Positions 32,405-40,949 of a stretch of 64,000 nt of DNA are shown here, piece by piece; the stretch's first letter is position 1, and each line of letters opens with the position of its first letter. The position numbers were made by a program, and so were the translations under genes. The DNA comes from Couchioplanes caeruleus (GTDB lineage: Bacteria; Actinomycetota; Actinomycetes; Mycobacteriales; Micromonosporaceae). The stretch lies in the NCBI RefSeq assembly GCF_003751945.1, contig NZ_RJKL01000001.1:8140501-8204500 (forward strand). Direction: 5' to 3'. The notes under the pieces were generated by a model. It saw only the letters and a program-made list of their open reading frames with translations, did not search any database and had not been told where the DNA came from.

Positions 32405-35253
32405 TGGACCCCCATGCGGTAGACGCGAACGGTGCCGTTGTCGTAGAGCCGGTCGACCTCGAGCAGCGCGTCGAACTTGAAGATCTGCGTGGCGGTCAGC
32501 GGCCGGGTGATGGAGCCCGCGTTCGGGTCGTTCTCGAAGTAGGCCTCGCCCTCCGGAAGCTGCTCCGACAGCCGCCGGTCCACGACCAGGTACTGCAGCC
32601 CCAGGCCGTCGGCGAACTGCTCCTGCGCCAGGCCCCACTCGTCGGCGTAGTAGAGCGGTCCGACCTCGCGCACCGGATCCTGCCGGCCGTAGGTGGAAGC
32701 CAGCGACACCGACGTGACGTCGCCGCCGACCCGGTTGCCCGGGCCCAGCGCCCGACGCTGCCACTCGGCGGCGTCCATCCCGTACGCGTCGACGGACCGC
32801 TCGAAGCCGCCGGCCAGGTACGGCCCCGGCAGGATCGACTGCAGTGGCGGCCAGCCGCCCGCCCTGGCGCCGATCATCAGCAGGGTGATCATCGCGGAGC
32901 CGGCGGCGACCCGGCTGTAGAGGTTCCAGCTACTCGGGGCGACCACGTCGATCGCGGGCGCGGCGGCCCGCCACCGGTGCCCCTCGGCGTCCTTCGCGGG
33001 GATGAGCTGCACTCCCCGGACCAGGGCGATCGCCGCCAGGATGGATATCGGCACGTACGTGAAGGTGGAGAGCCGCCCGGCGATCTCGGGGCCGTTCTGC
33101 CCGAGGAAGCGCACCCCGTTGCCGGCGAAGAAGATGGCGCCGCCGACGACGGCCGCCCACCGCCAGTGGTCCCGGTCGTGCCGGTGGATCATGTCGCGGA
33201 CCAGGGCGACGTAGAGCACGAAGAGCCCGAGCAGGCCGGTGCCCTGCACGACGAGTTGCCCGATGCTGACCGCCGCCGTGGTGGAGGAGGCCTCCTCGCG
33301 ACCGCTGAGCAGGTTGGAGATGGTCTGCCCGACCTGCTCGATCGGTGCCTCGAGGTAGCCGAGCACGTCCTGCGCCACGGTGAGCATCCACGCCGCCACC
33401 ACGACCACCGCCGCCGCGGGCATGATCAGCGCGCTCCAGCGCCGGGGCCGCTGCACGATCAGCTCGGACGCGGCGAGCAGGAGCAGCGTGAGCACCAGCG
33501 CGAAGGCGGTGATGTGGTGGCTGACCGTGGTCAGCGCGATGGAGCCCACCGCCAGCGCCACGAACGCCGGGCCGCCCCCCGTGCGCCACCGCCGGATCGC
33601 CCAGATCGTCAGCATGAAGAACGGCAGCGCGGCGGTCTGGTACAGGAACATCGAGTTGAAGAAGAGATAGTGCAGCGCGGTCGCGTACGTGACGCAGCAG
33701 ACTCCGGCGACCGCGGGGGAGTTGCTCGCCCGCAGCACCGCGGCGAACAGCACGGCGACGAAGACCAGATGCGCGACGCCCGCGACGACGACCCCGGCCG
33801 CCGTCACCGACAGGCCGGTCATCGAGGTGACCGCGGCGCCCATCTCGGCCAGCCCGGGGAAGTGCACCGCCGGCGGCAGGGCGGGGTTCGGCCGGAACAG
33901 GTCGCCGGACTCCACGATGATCGTCGTCGCGAGCCAGTGCTGCAGCTCGTCCGGGAACCGGAACTGGTCCGGGCTGTACATCCACTTCAGCAGGTACTGG
34001 TGCAGTGCCAGGCCCATGACCAGCAGGAACGACTCGGCCACGCCGGCCATGCGGCGGCTGAGCAGCCGGACCACGACCGGGGTGAAGACCACGACCTGAC
34101 CCACCCAGTACGCGAACTGCGCGTTGCCGGTGCCGATCCGGCCGCCGGCGTACGCGAGGGCGACCATGAGCACGCCCAGCGCCGAGATCATCAGTACCGC
34201 CGGCGCGTGGCCGAGGTCCAGCGGTTCCCGGCGGGGGCGCGCCGGCTTCGGGGCCCGGGCGGGGCTGGGCCCGCCGGGCAGCCAACTGCGCATGCCGCCC
34301 TTGCGTCCCGGCACGACCGGGATGATCGCGGTGACCGTCGGGTCGGCGGGCGGGGCGAGAACCGCGGCGGGAATCGCGACGGTCTCGTCGGCGGGCCGAG
34401 ACAGGACGACCACCGTGTCGTCGGCCGTGTTCCGCGGCGCTTCCTTGTCGCCGGCCTTCTCCGGTTCCGCCGCCTTGTCCGTCTCTGGTGGCGCGGCGGG
34501 CTTCGAAGGAGGCAGCACGATGGTGTCGTCGGCGGAGGCGGTCGGTGTGTCCTTCGCGGCGGACGCCGGCTCCCCGGGCCGCGTCCTCAGCACCATCGTC
34601 TCGTCCGGGTCTTCCGGCTTGTCCGCGTCACCGGCGTCGTCCGCCTCGGCGTCGTCGGCGTCGTCTTCCGGCTTGTCCGCCTCGTCCGCCTCGTCGGCGT
34701 CGGCTACGGAAGCGTCTTCCGGCTTGTCCGCCTCGTCCGCCTCGTCGGCGTCGTCGGCGTCGGCTACGGAAGCGTCTTCCGGCTTGTCCGCCTCGTCCGC
34801 CTCGTCGGCGTCGTCGGCGTCGTCTTCCGGCTTGTCCGCCTCGTCGGCGTCCTCCGGCTGGTCTGCCTCGTCCGCCTCGTCGGCGTTGTCCGGGGTTTCC
34901 GGCTCGTCCTGGTCGCCGTCGCCGGACGGAGGCGGTGTGGTCTTCTCCGGGGTCGTAGGCAGCGTGATCAGGACGGTCTCGTCGGGGTCGCTCTCACCCT
35001 CTACTTCAGGTGGAGACTTGTCACCCTCAACCTTCACCTCAGGTGCAGGGTCGGCGCCCTTCTGTCCCTCGGTGTCCTTTTTCTGGGATGCCTCGACCGT
35101 GGAGATGGGTCTCTTCGGCACCCCCGAGGTGGTCTGGAGGTCGGCCGGGTGGCCCGCCTTCTCGGGCACGCCGGGGCGGAGCCGAGGCGTGGCGGGTCGC
35201 GAGCGGTCGTCGTCCGTGGCTCGCGCCGGCTCGGCCGCGCGCTGGTCAGCCAT
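32401..35253 (-). CDS. Large GT-C-like membrane protein with acidic repeat N-domain
   Basis: 950 aa. Residues 1-330 are disordered and very acidic, with Asp-Glu-Ala-Asp/Lys-Pro-Glu-Asp repeats and several DET/DDT motifs (DPDETVLITL, DPDETMVLRT, ADDTIVLPP, ADETVAIPA). The remainder has about 12 membrane helices; an early loop holds FPDELQHWLATT, like the acidic loop motif of GT-C glycosyltransferases. The end is an extracytoplasmic domain (YLVVDRRLSEQLP). Probably a lipid-linked-sugar transferase or polymer assembly protein. ATG 35253 is chosen for GGGAGG 8 bases upstream; in-frame alternatives are 35391 and 35445. It begins an operon with the 297-aa membrane protein. Confidence 0.8.
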   Translation of the reverse strand: MADQRAAEPARATDDDRSRPATPRLRPGVPEKAGHPADLQTTSGVPKRPISTVEASQKKDTEGQKGADPAPEVKVEGDKSPPEVEGESDPDETVLITLPTTPEKTTPPPSGDGDQDEPETPDNADEADEADQPEDADEADKPEDDADDADEADEADKPEDASVADADDADEADEADKPEDASVADADEADEADKPEDDADDAEADDAGDADKPEDPDETMVLRTRPGEPASAAKDTPTASADDTIVLPPSKPAAPPETDKAAEPEKAGDKEAPRNTADDTVVVLSRPADETVAIPAAVLAPPADPTVTAIIPVVPGRKGGMRSWLPGGPSPARAPKPARPRREPLDLGHAPAVLMISALGVLMVALAYAGGRIGTGNAQFAYWVGQVVVFTPVVVRLLSRRMAGVAESFLLVMGLALHQYLLKWMYSPDQFRFPDELQHWLATTIIVESGDLFRPNPALPPAVHFPGLAEMGAAVTSMTGLSVTAAGVVVAGVAHLVFVAVLFAAVLRASNSPAVAGVCCVTYATALHYLFFNSMFLYQTAALPFFMLTIWAIRRWRTGGGPAFVALAVGSIALTTVSHHITAFALVLTLLLLAASELIVQRPRRWSALIMPAAAVVVVAAWMLTVAQDVLGYLEAPIEQVGQTISNLLSGREEASSTTAAVSIGQLVVQGTGLLGLFVLYVALVRDMIHRHDRDHWRWAAVVGGAIFFAGNGVRFLGQNGPEIAGRLSTFTYVPISILAAIALVRGVQLIPAKDAEGHRWRAAAPAIDVVAPSSWNLYSRVAAGSAMITLLMIGARAGGWPPLQSILPGPYLAGGFERSVDAYGMDAAEWQRRALGPGNRVGGDVTSVSLASTYGRQDPVREVGPLYYADEWGLAQEQFADGLGLQYLVVDRRLSEQLPEGEAYFENDPNAGSITRPLTATQIFKFDALLEVDRLYDNGTVRVYRMGVQ
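34664..34880. repeat. In-frame acidic coding repeat
   Basis: Copies of a segment beginning TCTTCCGGCTTGTCCGC start at 34664, 34715, 34775 and 34823, separated by 51, 60 and 48 bases, all multiples of three, so the reading frame is kept. They encode Lys-Pro-Glu-Asp plus Asp/Glu/Ala runs in the cytoplasmic tail of the large membrane protein. Length variation between strains is likely. Confidence 0.85.
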
Positions 35254-35506
35254 GGTTGCGGCCTCCCGGGCGTGGTCGGGGGCCCCGGACGACCGGTTCT
35301 CGTCGCTCGGGGCCGCGGGGTGCGGGGTCGTGGTGGGTACGGCCGGCCGCAGCACCGGCCCCTCCGGTCTCGGGTCGGGCGCGGTCAGCATGCCCCCGCC
35401 CCGCCCCGCGAGCCGGCGGCGTGCCGGACACCCGCCGTTCGCCATATATGTACCGAGAATGCCCGGTGGGCGGACGACTGTCCGGGGAACGGCGGAGTCA
35501 CCACGA

Positions 35507-36898
35507 TCAGCGGCCGCTCCGGGCCTTGGCCCGAGCCGCCCGCCGTCCCTTCAGGTACGCCCGCGGACCGGCGAGCATGCCCCGCCGGTTGGCGGTCAGC
35601 AGCTCGCGCGGGAAGTCCTCGCGCAGCGTCGACACGCGCAGGCTGTCCTTGCTCGTCAGGTCCCGCAGCGCGCCCGGGGCGAGCCTGAGCAGCGGCCACA
35701 GCAGGCCGGGGCGCTTCATCAGCAGGCTCGTGTACGCGGCGGTGAGCCCGGCGCCGTACCCGACCATCTGCTTGTGCAGCCCCTCGAGGTCACGCCGGTG
35801 GTAGTGGTGGGTGACCGCGGTGGGCTGGTAGACGATCGTGCCGCCACCGACCAGCACCTGGGTGAAGGCGAGGGTGTCCTCGGAGCCCATGGCCGGGGTG
35901 CCCGCGCCCAGGGCGGTGTCCCAGCCGCCGATGCGCTCGATGACGCCGGGGCGGAAGGTCATGTTCGCGCCGGTGCCGAACGGCGGCAGCGGGTACAGCG
36001 GGCTCTGGATGTGCGCCGTCGCCGGGCTGAACACGTCCGGCTTGAACCCGCGGCCCTTGCTGTGCCCGCCGAACTGCTCGAACCAGAGTTGCGCCTGCGT
36101 CTCCAGCTCGGCCGGGACGATCACTCCGGAGACCACGTCGGCCTCGGGGTGGTCGGCCAGCGCCCGGGCGACCTCGGCGAGCCAGTGCGGGTCGGCGTAC
36201 TCGTCGTCGTCGATCCAGGCGAGGATCTCGCCCGGCGCGGCGGCGACGGCGGCGTTGCGGGCGAACGACAGGCCGGCCTTCGGCTCCTTCAGGTAGGTGA
36301 CCGGGCCGCGGCGGGCCGCCGAGCGGACCACCTCGGCGGTGGCGTCGGTGACCGGCGCGTTGTCCACCACCAGCACGCGGAAGTCCGGGTACTCCTGGGT
36401 GAGCAGGCTGTCGAGGCAGCGGGCCAGCGCGCCGGGCCGCTCCCGGGTGCAGATCACCACGGTGATCGGCGGGGCGTCGGCGAGCACCTCGCGGCGCCGG
36501 GCGAGGAAGGCCGGCTCGGTGGCGGGGGTGACGCCGTCCACCGGGATCTCGGTCAGCCCCAGGCCGGCGAGGCGCGGCGCCAGCGTCGCGCGCAGCTCGC
36601 CGTCGATGGCGGCGGCCAGGCCGGCCGGGCTCAGGCCCTGGGCGGGTACGTCGGTCAGCACGGTGCCGAGCGGCTCGGTGAACAGGCGCACCAGCACCCA
36701 GGCCTGCAGCACCCGGCGCCCGTCGGACCCGACCGCGGCGACCGTCGGCAGCGGCTCGGCGAGGTCGACGTCGAGGACCACGGCGGGCAGCTCGGCCCCG
36801 CTGGGCTCGAAGGTGGGTGCGGTGATCATCTCGTCGGCCCGCAGCGGCGGCTGCCACGCGGTGCCGTTCACTCCGGTGCCGTTCAGTCCGGTGGTCAT
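35507..36898 (-). CDS. Family 2 glycosyltransferase
   Basis: 463 aa. An N-terminal 150-residue extension precedes the GT2 domain: ITVVICTRERPGALARCLDSL, FRVLVVDNAP, AGLSFARNAAVAAAPGEIL, the metal-binding WIDDDEYADPHWL, and the acceptor region GTGANMTFRPGVIERIGGWD with SEDTLAF. Cytosolic or peripheral, with a basic C-terminus. It transfers a sugar from a nucleotide donor, probably onto the glycan made by this locus. Its ATG overlaps the stop of the upstream GT2 gene. Confidence 0.9.
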   Translation of the reverse strand: MTTGLNGTGVNGTAWQPPLRADEMITAPTFEPSGAELPAVVLDVDLAEPLPTVAAVGSDGRRVLQAWVLVRLFTEPLGTVLTDVPAQGLSPAGLAAAIDGELRATLAPRLAGLGLTEIPVDGVTPATEPAFLARRREVLADAPPITVVICTRERPGALARCLDSLLTQEYPDFRVLVVDNAPVTDATAEVVRSAARRGPVTYLKEPKAGLSFARNAAVAAAPGEILAWIDDDEYADPHWLAEVARALADHPEADVVSGVIVPAELETQAQLWFEQFGGHSKGRGFKPDVFSPATAHIQSPLYPLPPFGTGANMTFRPGVIERIGGWDTALGAGTPAMGSEDTLAFTQVLVGGGTIVYQPTAVTHHYHRRDLEGLHKQMVGYGAGLTAAYTSLLMKRPGLLWPLLRLAPGALRDLTSKDSLRVSTLREDFPRELLTANRRGMLAGPRAYLKGRRAARAKARSGR

Positions 36899-37860
36899 CG
36901 GGTCGCTCCCACAGTCTCGAGCCGGCTCTGCGCGCGCCGGGCGGTCACCGTCTCCACCACGCCGCCCCAGCCGGCGGCGGCGACGCCGGCGAGCACCCCG
37001 CCGGCCTTCAGGGCGTGGTGCAACCCCCGGCCGCGACCGGCGGCGAGCAGGTTGCGGATCACGGCCTTCGGTAGCGAGCGCAGGTAGTCGCGCTCCGAGC
37101 CGAGGCTCTCCGAGCCGTCGAGCAGGCCGGCCATCGCGACCTTGCCGCGGCCCTCGGCGTAGCAGCGGCGCACGAACCAGCCGAAGGTGGACCGCTCGGC
37201 GGGCACCTCGTGGCGGATCACCGCGTCGGGCACGTACATCCAGTGGCCGCCGTTCAGGCCGCTCATCCGCAGGCACAGCTCGGTGTCCTCGGGGCGGTTC
37301 TGGCTGCCGAGCTTGCCGAAACCGGTCCGGAAGCCGCCGACCGCCAGGAACGCCTCGCGGCGCACGACCATCCCCGCCGACCAGACGTTGCGGACCCGGC
37401 TGGTGGTGGTGGGCAGCCCGGCGTACGAGCCGCCGACCGCCCAGAGGAACTCCTCGGGCATCCACCGCGGCTCGGGGCCCTCCCACGCCGGCGTGATCCC
37501 GCCGCCGGCGCCGATCACCTGGGGATCGGCGAAGGGGGCGACCAGGTTGCCCAGCCAGTCGGTGTCCATGATCACGTCGTCGTCGACGAACGCGATCAGC
37601 GACGTCGAGGTGTGGAAGGCACCGGTGTTGCGGTTGCCGGAGACGCCCTGGCTGTAGAGGTTCTCCAGGACGGTCACCCCGCCCAGGTCGCGGCGCGCCC
37701 GGCGGTACAGCGCCGGGTTGTGGTCGACCACGACGACGATCTCGGCCGGCGTGTACTGCTGGGACTTCACCGCGGCGACGGTGCGGACGAGCGACGACCA
37801 GCGCTGCTCGGTGTGGGTGGGGATCACGATGCTGACGGCGGGGCGGGGGGTGGCTTCCAC
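36895..37860 (-). CDS. Family 2 glycosyltransferase
   Basis: 321 aa. VSIVIPTHTEQRWSSLVRTV, EIVVVVDHNPALYRRARRDL, GVSGNRNTGAFHTSTSLIAF, the DDD motif VDDDVIMDTDWL, WSAGMVVRREAFLAVGGF and RPEDTELCLRM are standard GT2 motifs. Chitobiose or rhamnosyl-transferase-like; the donor is not predicted. GTG start at 37860 with GAGGAG upstream. Transcribed with the 463-aa GT2 (4-base overlap). Confidence 0.9.
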   Translation of the reverse strand: MEATPRPAVSIVIPTHTEQRWSSLVRTVAAVKSQQYTPAEIVVVVDHNPALYRRARRDLGGVTVLENLYSQGVSGNRNTGAFHTSTSLIAFVDDDVIMDTDWLGNLVAPFADPQVIGAGGGITPAWEGPEPRWMPEEFLWAVGGSYAGLPTTTSRVRNVWSAGMVVRREAFLAVGGFRTGFGKLGSQNRPEDTELCLRMSGLNGGHWMYVPDAVIRHEVPAERSTFGWFVRRCYAEGRGKVAMAGLLDGSESLGSERDYLRSLPKAVIRNLLAAGRGRGLHHALKAGGVLAGVAAAGWGGVVETVTARRAQSRLETVGATR

Positions 37861-37932
37861 GGGTGGTGCTCCTCGGGCGGGGTGGGCAGCGGGGGATGGC
37901 GGCGGTCGCAGGCGGGACGACCTGCGCGCCGG

Positions 37933-38940
37933 TCAGTCCTCGCGGGTGGCGCGGCTCTGCAGGGCGCCGTCGGCGCGGCGGCTGCCGGCCTCGTCGCGGC
38001 GCAGGCCCCGGTTGAGGTGCGCGACGTGCTGGCGGTCGGCGGCGGGGCTGACCGCGGCGGCCGGAGCGCGGTTGACGACCTTGTTGCGGGTCGGGGCGGG
38101 CGGGGCGTCGGGGGTCACGGCCGAGGGGCGCTGGTGCACGACGACACCGCCCCGGCGGGCGCCGCTGCGGCGGGTCCGGCGCATCCGGCCGTACTCGCTG
38201 AAGATCGTGCGCAGCACCCGGAAGCCGTCGCGGAAGGTGTTGAGGTTGCTCTGGCCGTGGATGCGCTCGTGCTCGATGCTGCCGACCTCGCCGACCTTCA
38301 TGCCGTCGGCCGCGGCCCGGATGTTGATCATCGTCTCGATCTCGAACCCGTCGCCCCACAGCTTGGAGCCGTCGGTCGGGCGCGGCAGCGTGGTCTCCGG
38401 CAGGTCCAGGACCGGCACGACCCGGCGCCAGAAGGCGTTGTAGCCGTAGCACAGGTCGGTGAAGCGGGTGCCGAACAGCACGTTCACCACGAGGTTGAGG
38501 CCGTCGTTGCCGAGCTTGCGCAGCTTGGTGATGTCGTGGCTGTGCCCGCCCTTGGAGAACCGCGAGCCCTTCACGAAGTCGGCGCCGCCGATGAGCTGCT
38601 CGACGAAGAGCGGGATCTCGGCCGGGTCGGTGGAGCCGTCGGCATCGATCATCACGATGATGTCGCCGGTGCAGGCCGCGAAGCCGCAGGCCAGTGCGTT
38701 GCCCTTGCCCGTACGGGTCTGCTGCACGATCACGACGTCCGGGCGCAGCTCACGAGCGACCTCGACGGTGCGGTCCTTGGAGCCGCCGTCGACCACGATC
38801 ACCTCGTCGATGCCGGCGGGCAGTTTCGCGAAGACGTGCGGAAGATTCCGCTCCTCGTTCAGGGCCGGGATCACGACACTCACGGTCGGTGACGAGTTGT
38901 CATTACTCGGTGTATTGCCGGGAGTCGTGTTGTGCGGCAT
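37933..38940 (-). CDS. DPM1-like polyprenyl-phosphate glycosyltransferase (GT2)
   Basis: 335 aa. VSVVIPALNEERNLPHVF, EVIVVDGGSKDRTVEVARE, GKGNALACGFAACTGDIIVM, IDADGSTDP and KGSRFSKGG match dolichyl-phosphate mannose synthase-type GT2, which load a single sugar onto polyprenyl phosphate. The C-terminal 90 residues are Arg/Ala/Pro-rich with no membrane helices. Such an enzyme would feed the GT-C-like membrane protein of this locus with lipid-linked sugar, which is inference. It is the first gene of the leftward glycosyltransferase run. Confidence 0.88.
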   Translation of the reverse strand: MPHNTTPGNTPSNDNSSPTVSVVIPALNEERNLPHVFAKLPAGIDEVIVVDGGSKDRTVEVARELRPDVVIVQQTRTGKGNALACGFAACTGDIIVMIDADGSTDPAEIPLFVEQLIGGADFVKGSRFSKGGHSHDITKLRKLGNDGLNLVVNVLFGTRFTDLCYGYNAFWRRVVPVLDLPETTLPRPTDGSKLWGDGFEIETMINIRAAADGMKVGEVGSIEHERIHGQSNLNTFRDGFRVLRTIFSEYGRMRRTRRSGARRGGVVVHQRPSAVTPDAPPAPTRNKVVNRAPAAAVSPAADRQHVAHLNRGLRRDEAGSRRADGALQSRATRED

Positions 38941-39433
38941 GTCGGTCCTTCCGGGCGCGGCAGATGCGGGGGAAGCGTGCGGTTTCCGGGGGCTGAAACC
39001 GACTCGTTCGCTTCTGCCGACAAATCTAGCCGCACGCTACGTAGCGTCAACTAACCGAAGGGCCAGGGTGACGAGGCCCGTGCGGTGAACCCCCACCATA
39101 CGTATGAGCAGTGATGATGCCCATGGACAACAGCAGTGATCACAAGTCTCATCCGTCACACTCCGTAACGGGCATTGAGGCAGTGATCGACTCAGAATGG
39201 CGAAGAATGGGCATTAGCGTCGAATGCAATTGTCGCGGGAAGGTACTCACGGAAAAATGTAATGTCCGACTTATAGTGGTGATCCACCTCACGCGGTGTA
39301 ATGTGACAGTGCGTAGGGTGACGGTTGCCGGACGGTTGTATCGGCGTGGCGGCGGCCGGAGCGGCCGTCGATGCCTAGGCTGATCACGTGACGAATCGCC
39401 GGCTCATCGCCGCCGCAGCAGGTCACCGGCACG
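38941..39433. promoter_or_regulatory. Lower-GC intergenic region upstream of the glycosyltransferases
   Basis: 493 bases; 39060-39330 falls to roughly 50% GC against about 72% elsewhere. It has no convincing gene. Features: an 8-base direct repeat TGTAATGT at 39258 and 39297, and GGTG-ATC-CACC near 39279. It is divergent-promoter space for the leftward glycosyltransferases and the rightward small Cys-rich gene, and may be horizontally acquired or a dense regulatory zone. Confidence 0.4.
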
Positions 39434-39586
39434 GTGGGTGAACCGGTGGCGACCACGACAGCGCTCTGTGTCTGCGGCCATGAGCGGGCGGCCCACGAGC
39501 ACCACCGTCGGGGCACCGACTGCGCCCTCTGTGGCCCCGAAATCTGCTCGCGTTTCCGCCGCCGCACGTGGTGGCGTCGGTCCTAG
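39434..39586 (+). CDS. Small Cys/His-rich (zinc-ribbon-like) protein
   Basis: 50 aa from GTG 39434 (GTG 39446 is also possible). LCVCGHERAAHEHHRRGTDC followed by ALCGPEIC gives two Cys pairs (CxC and CxxC) plus several His, the pattern of a family of tiny actinobacterial putative metal-binding proteins. The stop is TAG (39584-39586). The same frame continues 18 more codons with sensible residues (AAGWADFWHYVGLGL) to a TAA near 39645, so the TAG may be a recent nonsense mutation. Confidence 0.55.
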   Translation: MGEPVATTTALCVCGHERAAHEHHRRGTDCALCGPEICSRFRRRTWWRRS

Positions 39587-39591
39587 GGCCG

Positions 39592-40086
39592 CCGCAAGGC
39601 CGCCGGCTGGGCCGACTTCTGGCACTACGTCGGCCTCGGCCTGTAACGGCCGGCAGGTGCAGAACGCCCGGCGTGGTGCGCACGCCCGAGGGTCGGTGGC
39701 GGCTCTATGTCGGCGCCGCCACCCCCGGCACCAAGCACTGGCGCGTCGACCTGGTCGGGGTGGCCACCCCGCAGGGCCTGGCTACCGCGCCGGCCCGGAC
39801 GGTCCTGGCCGGCGACGCGACACCATCCAGGCCACGTACGACGGCCGGGCGACGGCGGGGGAGAACTGGGAGGAGCGCACCGGTGTGTCCCGGGGCGCCC
39901 GGCGGCCGGACGGCAGCTTCGGCGCACTGGCCGCGGCGGACGGCGAGCCGCTGGGCAGTCCCCACGCGCCCCGCGGCCTGCGCTGTCTGAGCCTGGTGAC
40001 GCTCCCGGACGGTCGCCGCCGCAGTTGTTACGAGGCCACCCCGTAAGGACGGCGCGCACGATCTGCGCACGGAGTCCGCCGGCTGA
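39592..40086 (+). pseudogene. Shattered GH43-like beta-propeller glycosidase remnant
   Basis: Three reading frames carry consecutive pieces of one protein. First GVVRTPEGRWRLYVGAATPG, then HWRVDLVGVATPQGLATA. After a shift near 39815 come TYDGRATAGENWEERTGVSR and LSLVTLPDGRRRSCYEATP. After another at 40045 comes DGAHDLRTESAG with the natural stop at 40084. These match the last blades of five-bladed GH43/GH32-type secreted hydrolases. The N-terminal half is gone. Not functional. Confidence 0.7.
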
Positions 40087-40499
40087 GAGCGCGGTCACCC
40101 CGCCCGCCCCCGGCGACGGGCGTTGATCCACTTCGTCCTATCGTCGCTCCCATCGCGCTCGGTCCTCTCTTCGACCGCCCCTACCCTTCGGCGGGCCGCG
40201 ACCTGAGTGACCTCCCATGGCGGAGCCGTCCCACAAGGACGGCCTCCGCCATGCCTGTTCCCGGACCCTCCGGGGCGATATCGCGCTTCGTCAAAGATCA
40301 GCTACGCACTGTGACGCCTGGTGACGTGAGTTGTGCCACTCCATCGACGTCGGGGCATGCCGTTGCCGGCTGCGCTGTTATGCCGCCGAAGCGTGAGAAG
40401 TCCTGATCTGCCGGGACTGCCGGGATTTCTGAGAGCGCAGGGGTGCGATCCTGGCCGTTTCGGCGAGGCGCTGAGCCCTCGCCGCGGCGCCGACGCCGG
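40087..40499. other. Intergenic region without a visible gene
   Basis: About 410 bases between the GH43-like remnant and the promoter of the SpeD-like gene. It contains a strong hairpin (annotated separately at 40216-40253) and a second one at 40461-40484 (8-bp stem CGGCGAGG / CCTCGCCG, 8-base loop). No open frame with typical codon use was seen. Confidence 0.4.
40216..40253. terminator. Strong hairpin, terminator-like
   Basis: CATGGCGGAG-CCGTCC pairs with GGACGG-C-CTCCGCCATG: 16 base pairs with one bulged C and a 5-base loop. It lies 130 bases after the end of the glycosidase remnant and insulates the downstream SpeD-like operon. Confidence 0.6.
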
Positions 40500-40527
40500 T
40501 TGACGCTCCGTAGTAACTAGCTACATT
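40500..40527 (+). promoter_or_regulatory. Promoter of the SpeD-like/acyltransferase operon
   Basis: TTGACG (-35, five of six consensus bases) is followed after 16 bases by TACATT (-10). The surrounding TAGTAACTAGCTACATTTGG is unusually AT-rich for this genome. Expected transcription start is near 40534, giving a leader of about 60 bases before the ATG at 40596. Confidence 0.55.
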
Positions 40528-40528
40528 T

Positions 40529-40547
40529 GGTACGAGGCGGGCGTACC
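40529..40547. promoter_or_regulatory. Inverted repeat overlapping the predicted transcription start
   Basis: GGTACG and CGTACC are perfect 6-bp arms with a 7-base spacer, placed just after the -10 element. The position would suit a repressor operator; it could also be a leader hairpin. Confidence 0.4.
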
Positions 40548-40595
40548 GCCTGTCTCACGCAAATCGGACCCCTGATTCCCCCGACAAGGAAGCGG

Positions 40596-40946
40596 ATGCT
40601 GGACTTCAAGGACCTCGCCCCGGCCATCACCCGTCAGCGCCTGGTCGTCGAGGGATACCCGACGTTCGTTATCACGGACGCGCACATCAAGGACTACCTG
40701 CGCCAGCTCTCGGACGTGACCGACATGATCACGATCATCGACCCGGTGACGCACGTCAGCGAGCTGTACGGCTGGGCCGGCTGGATCCACTGGGAGACCT
40801 CCGGCGCCCACTTCTACTCCTGGGAACGGCCGATCTCCTTCTTCAGCGTCGACATCTACACCTGCAAGGCGTTCGACCCGCGGGCGGTCGTCGACTTCAC
40901 CCGGGAGTACTTCCGCACCACCGAGATCGTCGCGAAGGAGTTCTGA
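40596..40946 (+). CDS. SpeD-like (S-adenosylmethionine decarboxylase fold) protein
   Basis: 116 aa, the length of bacterial class 1B AdoMet decarboxylase. The segment YGWAGWIHWETSGAHFYSWE and then FFSVDIYTCKAFDP align with the SpeD core YGVSG...SESHLTIHTW...AAIDLFTCG. The Ser of ETSG falls on the self-cleaving Ser that becomes pyruvoyl, but the residue before it is Thr where Glu is usual, and the His of IHTW is Tyr here. So this is a divergent member, with activity on AdoMet uncertain. ATG 40596 follows AAGGAAGCGG. The acyltransferase gene starts three bases after its stop. Confidence 0.65.
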   Translation: MLDFKDLAPAITRQRLVVEGYPTFVITDAHIKDYLRQLSDVTDMITIIDPVTHVSELYGWAGWIHWETSGAHFYSWERPISFFSVDIYTCKAFDPRAVVDFTREYFRTTEIVAKEF

Positions 40947-40949
40947 GCC

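Noticed and set aside
35507..38452. A single 981-codon glycosyltransferase
   Set aside because: The N-terminal half is the out-of-frame shadow of two other GT2 genes; the GT2 domain begins properly at ATG 36898 with a 4-base overlap to its neighbour.
40254..40595. SAM riboswitch upstream of the SpeD-like gene
   Set aside because: The leader after the predicted transcription start is only about 60 bases, and no multi-helix SAM-I/II/IV pattern could be traced; only one small inverted repeat is present.
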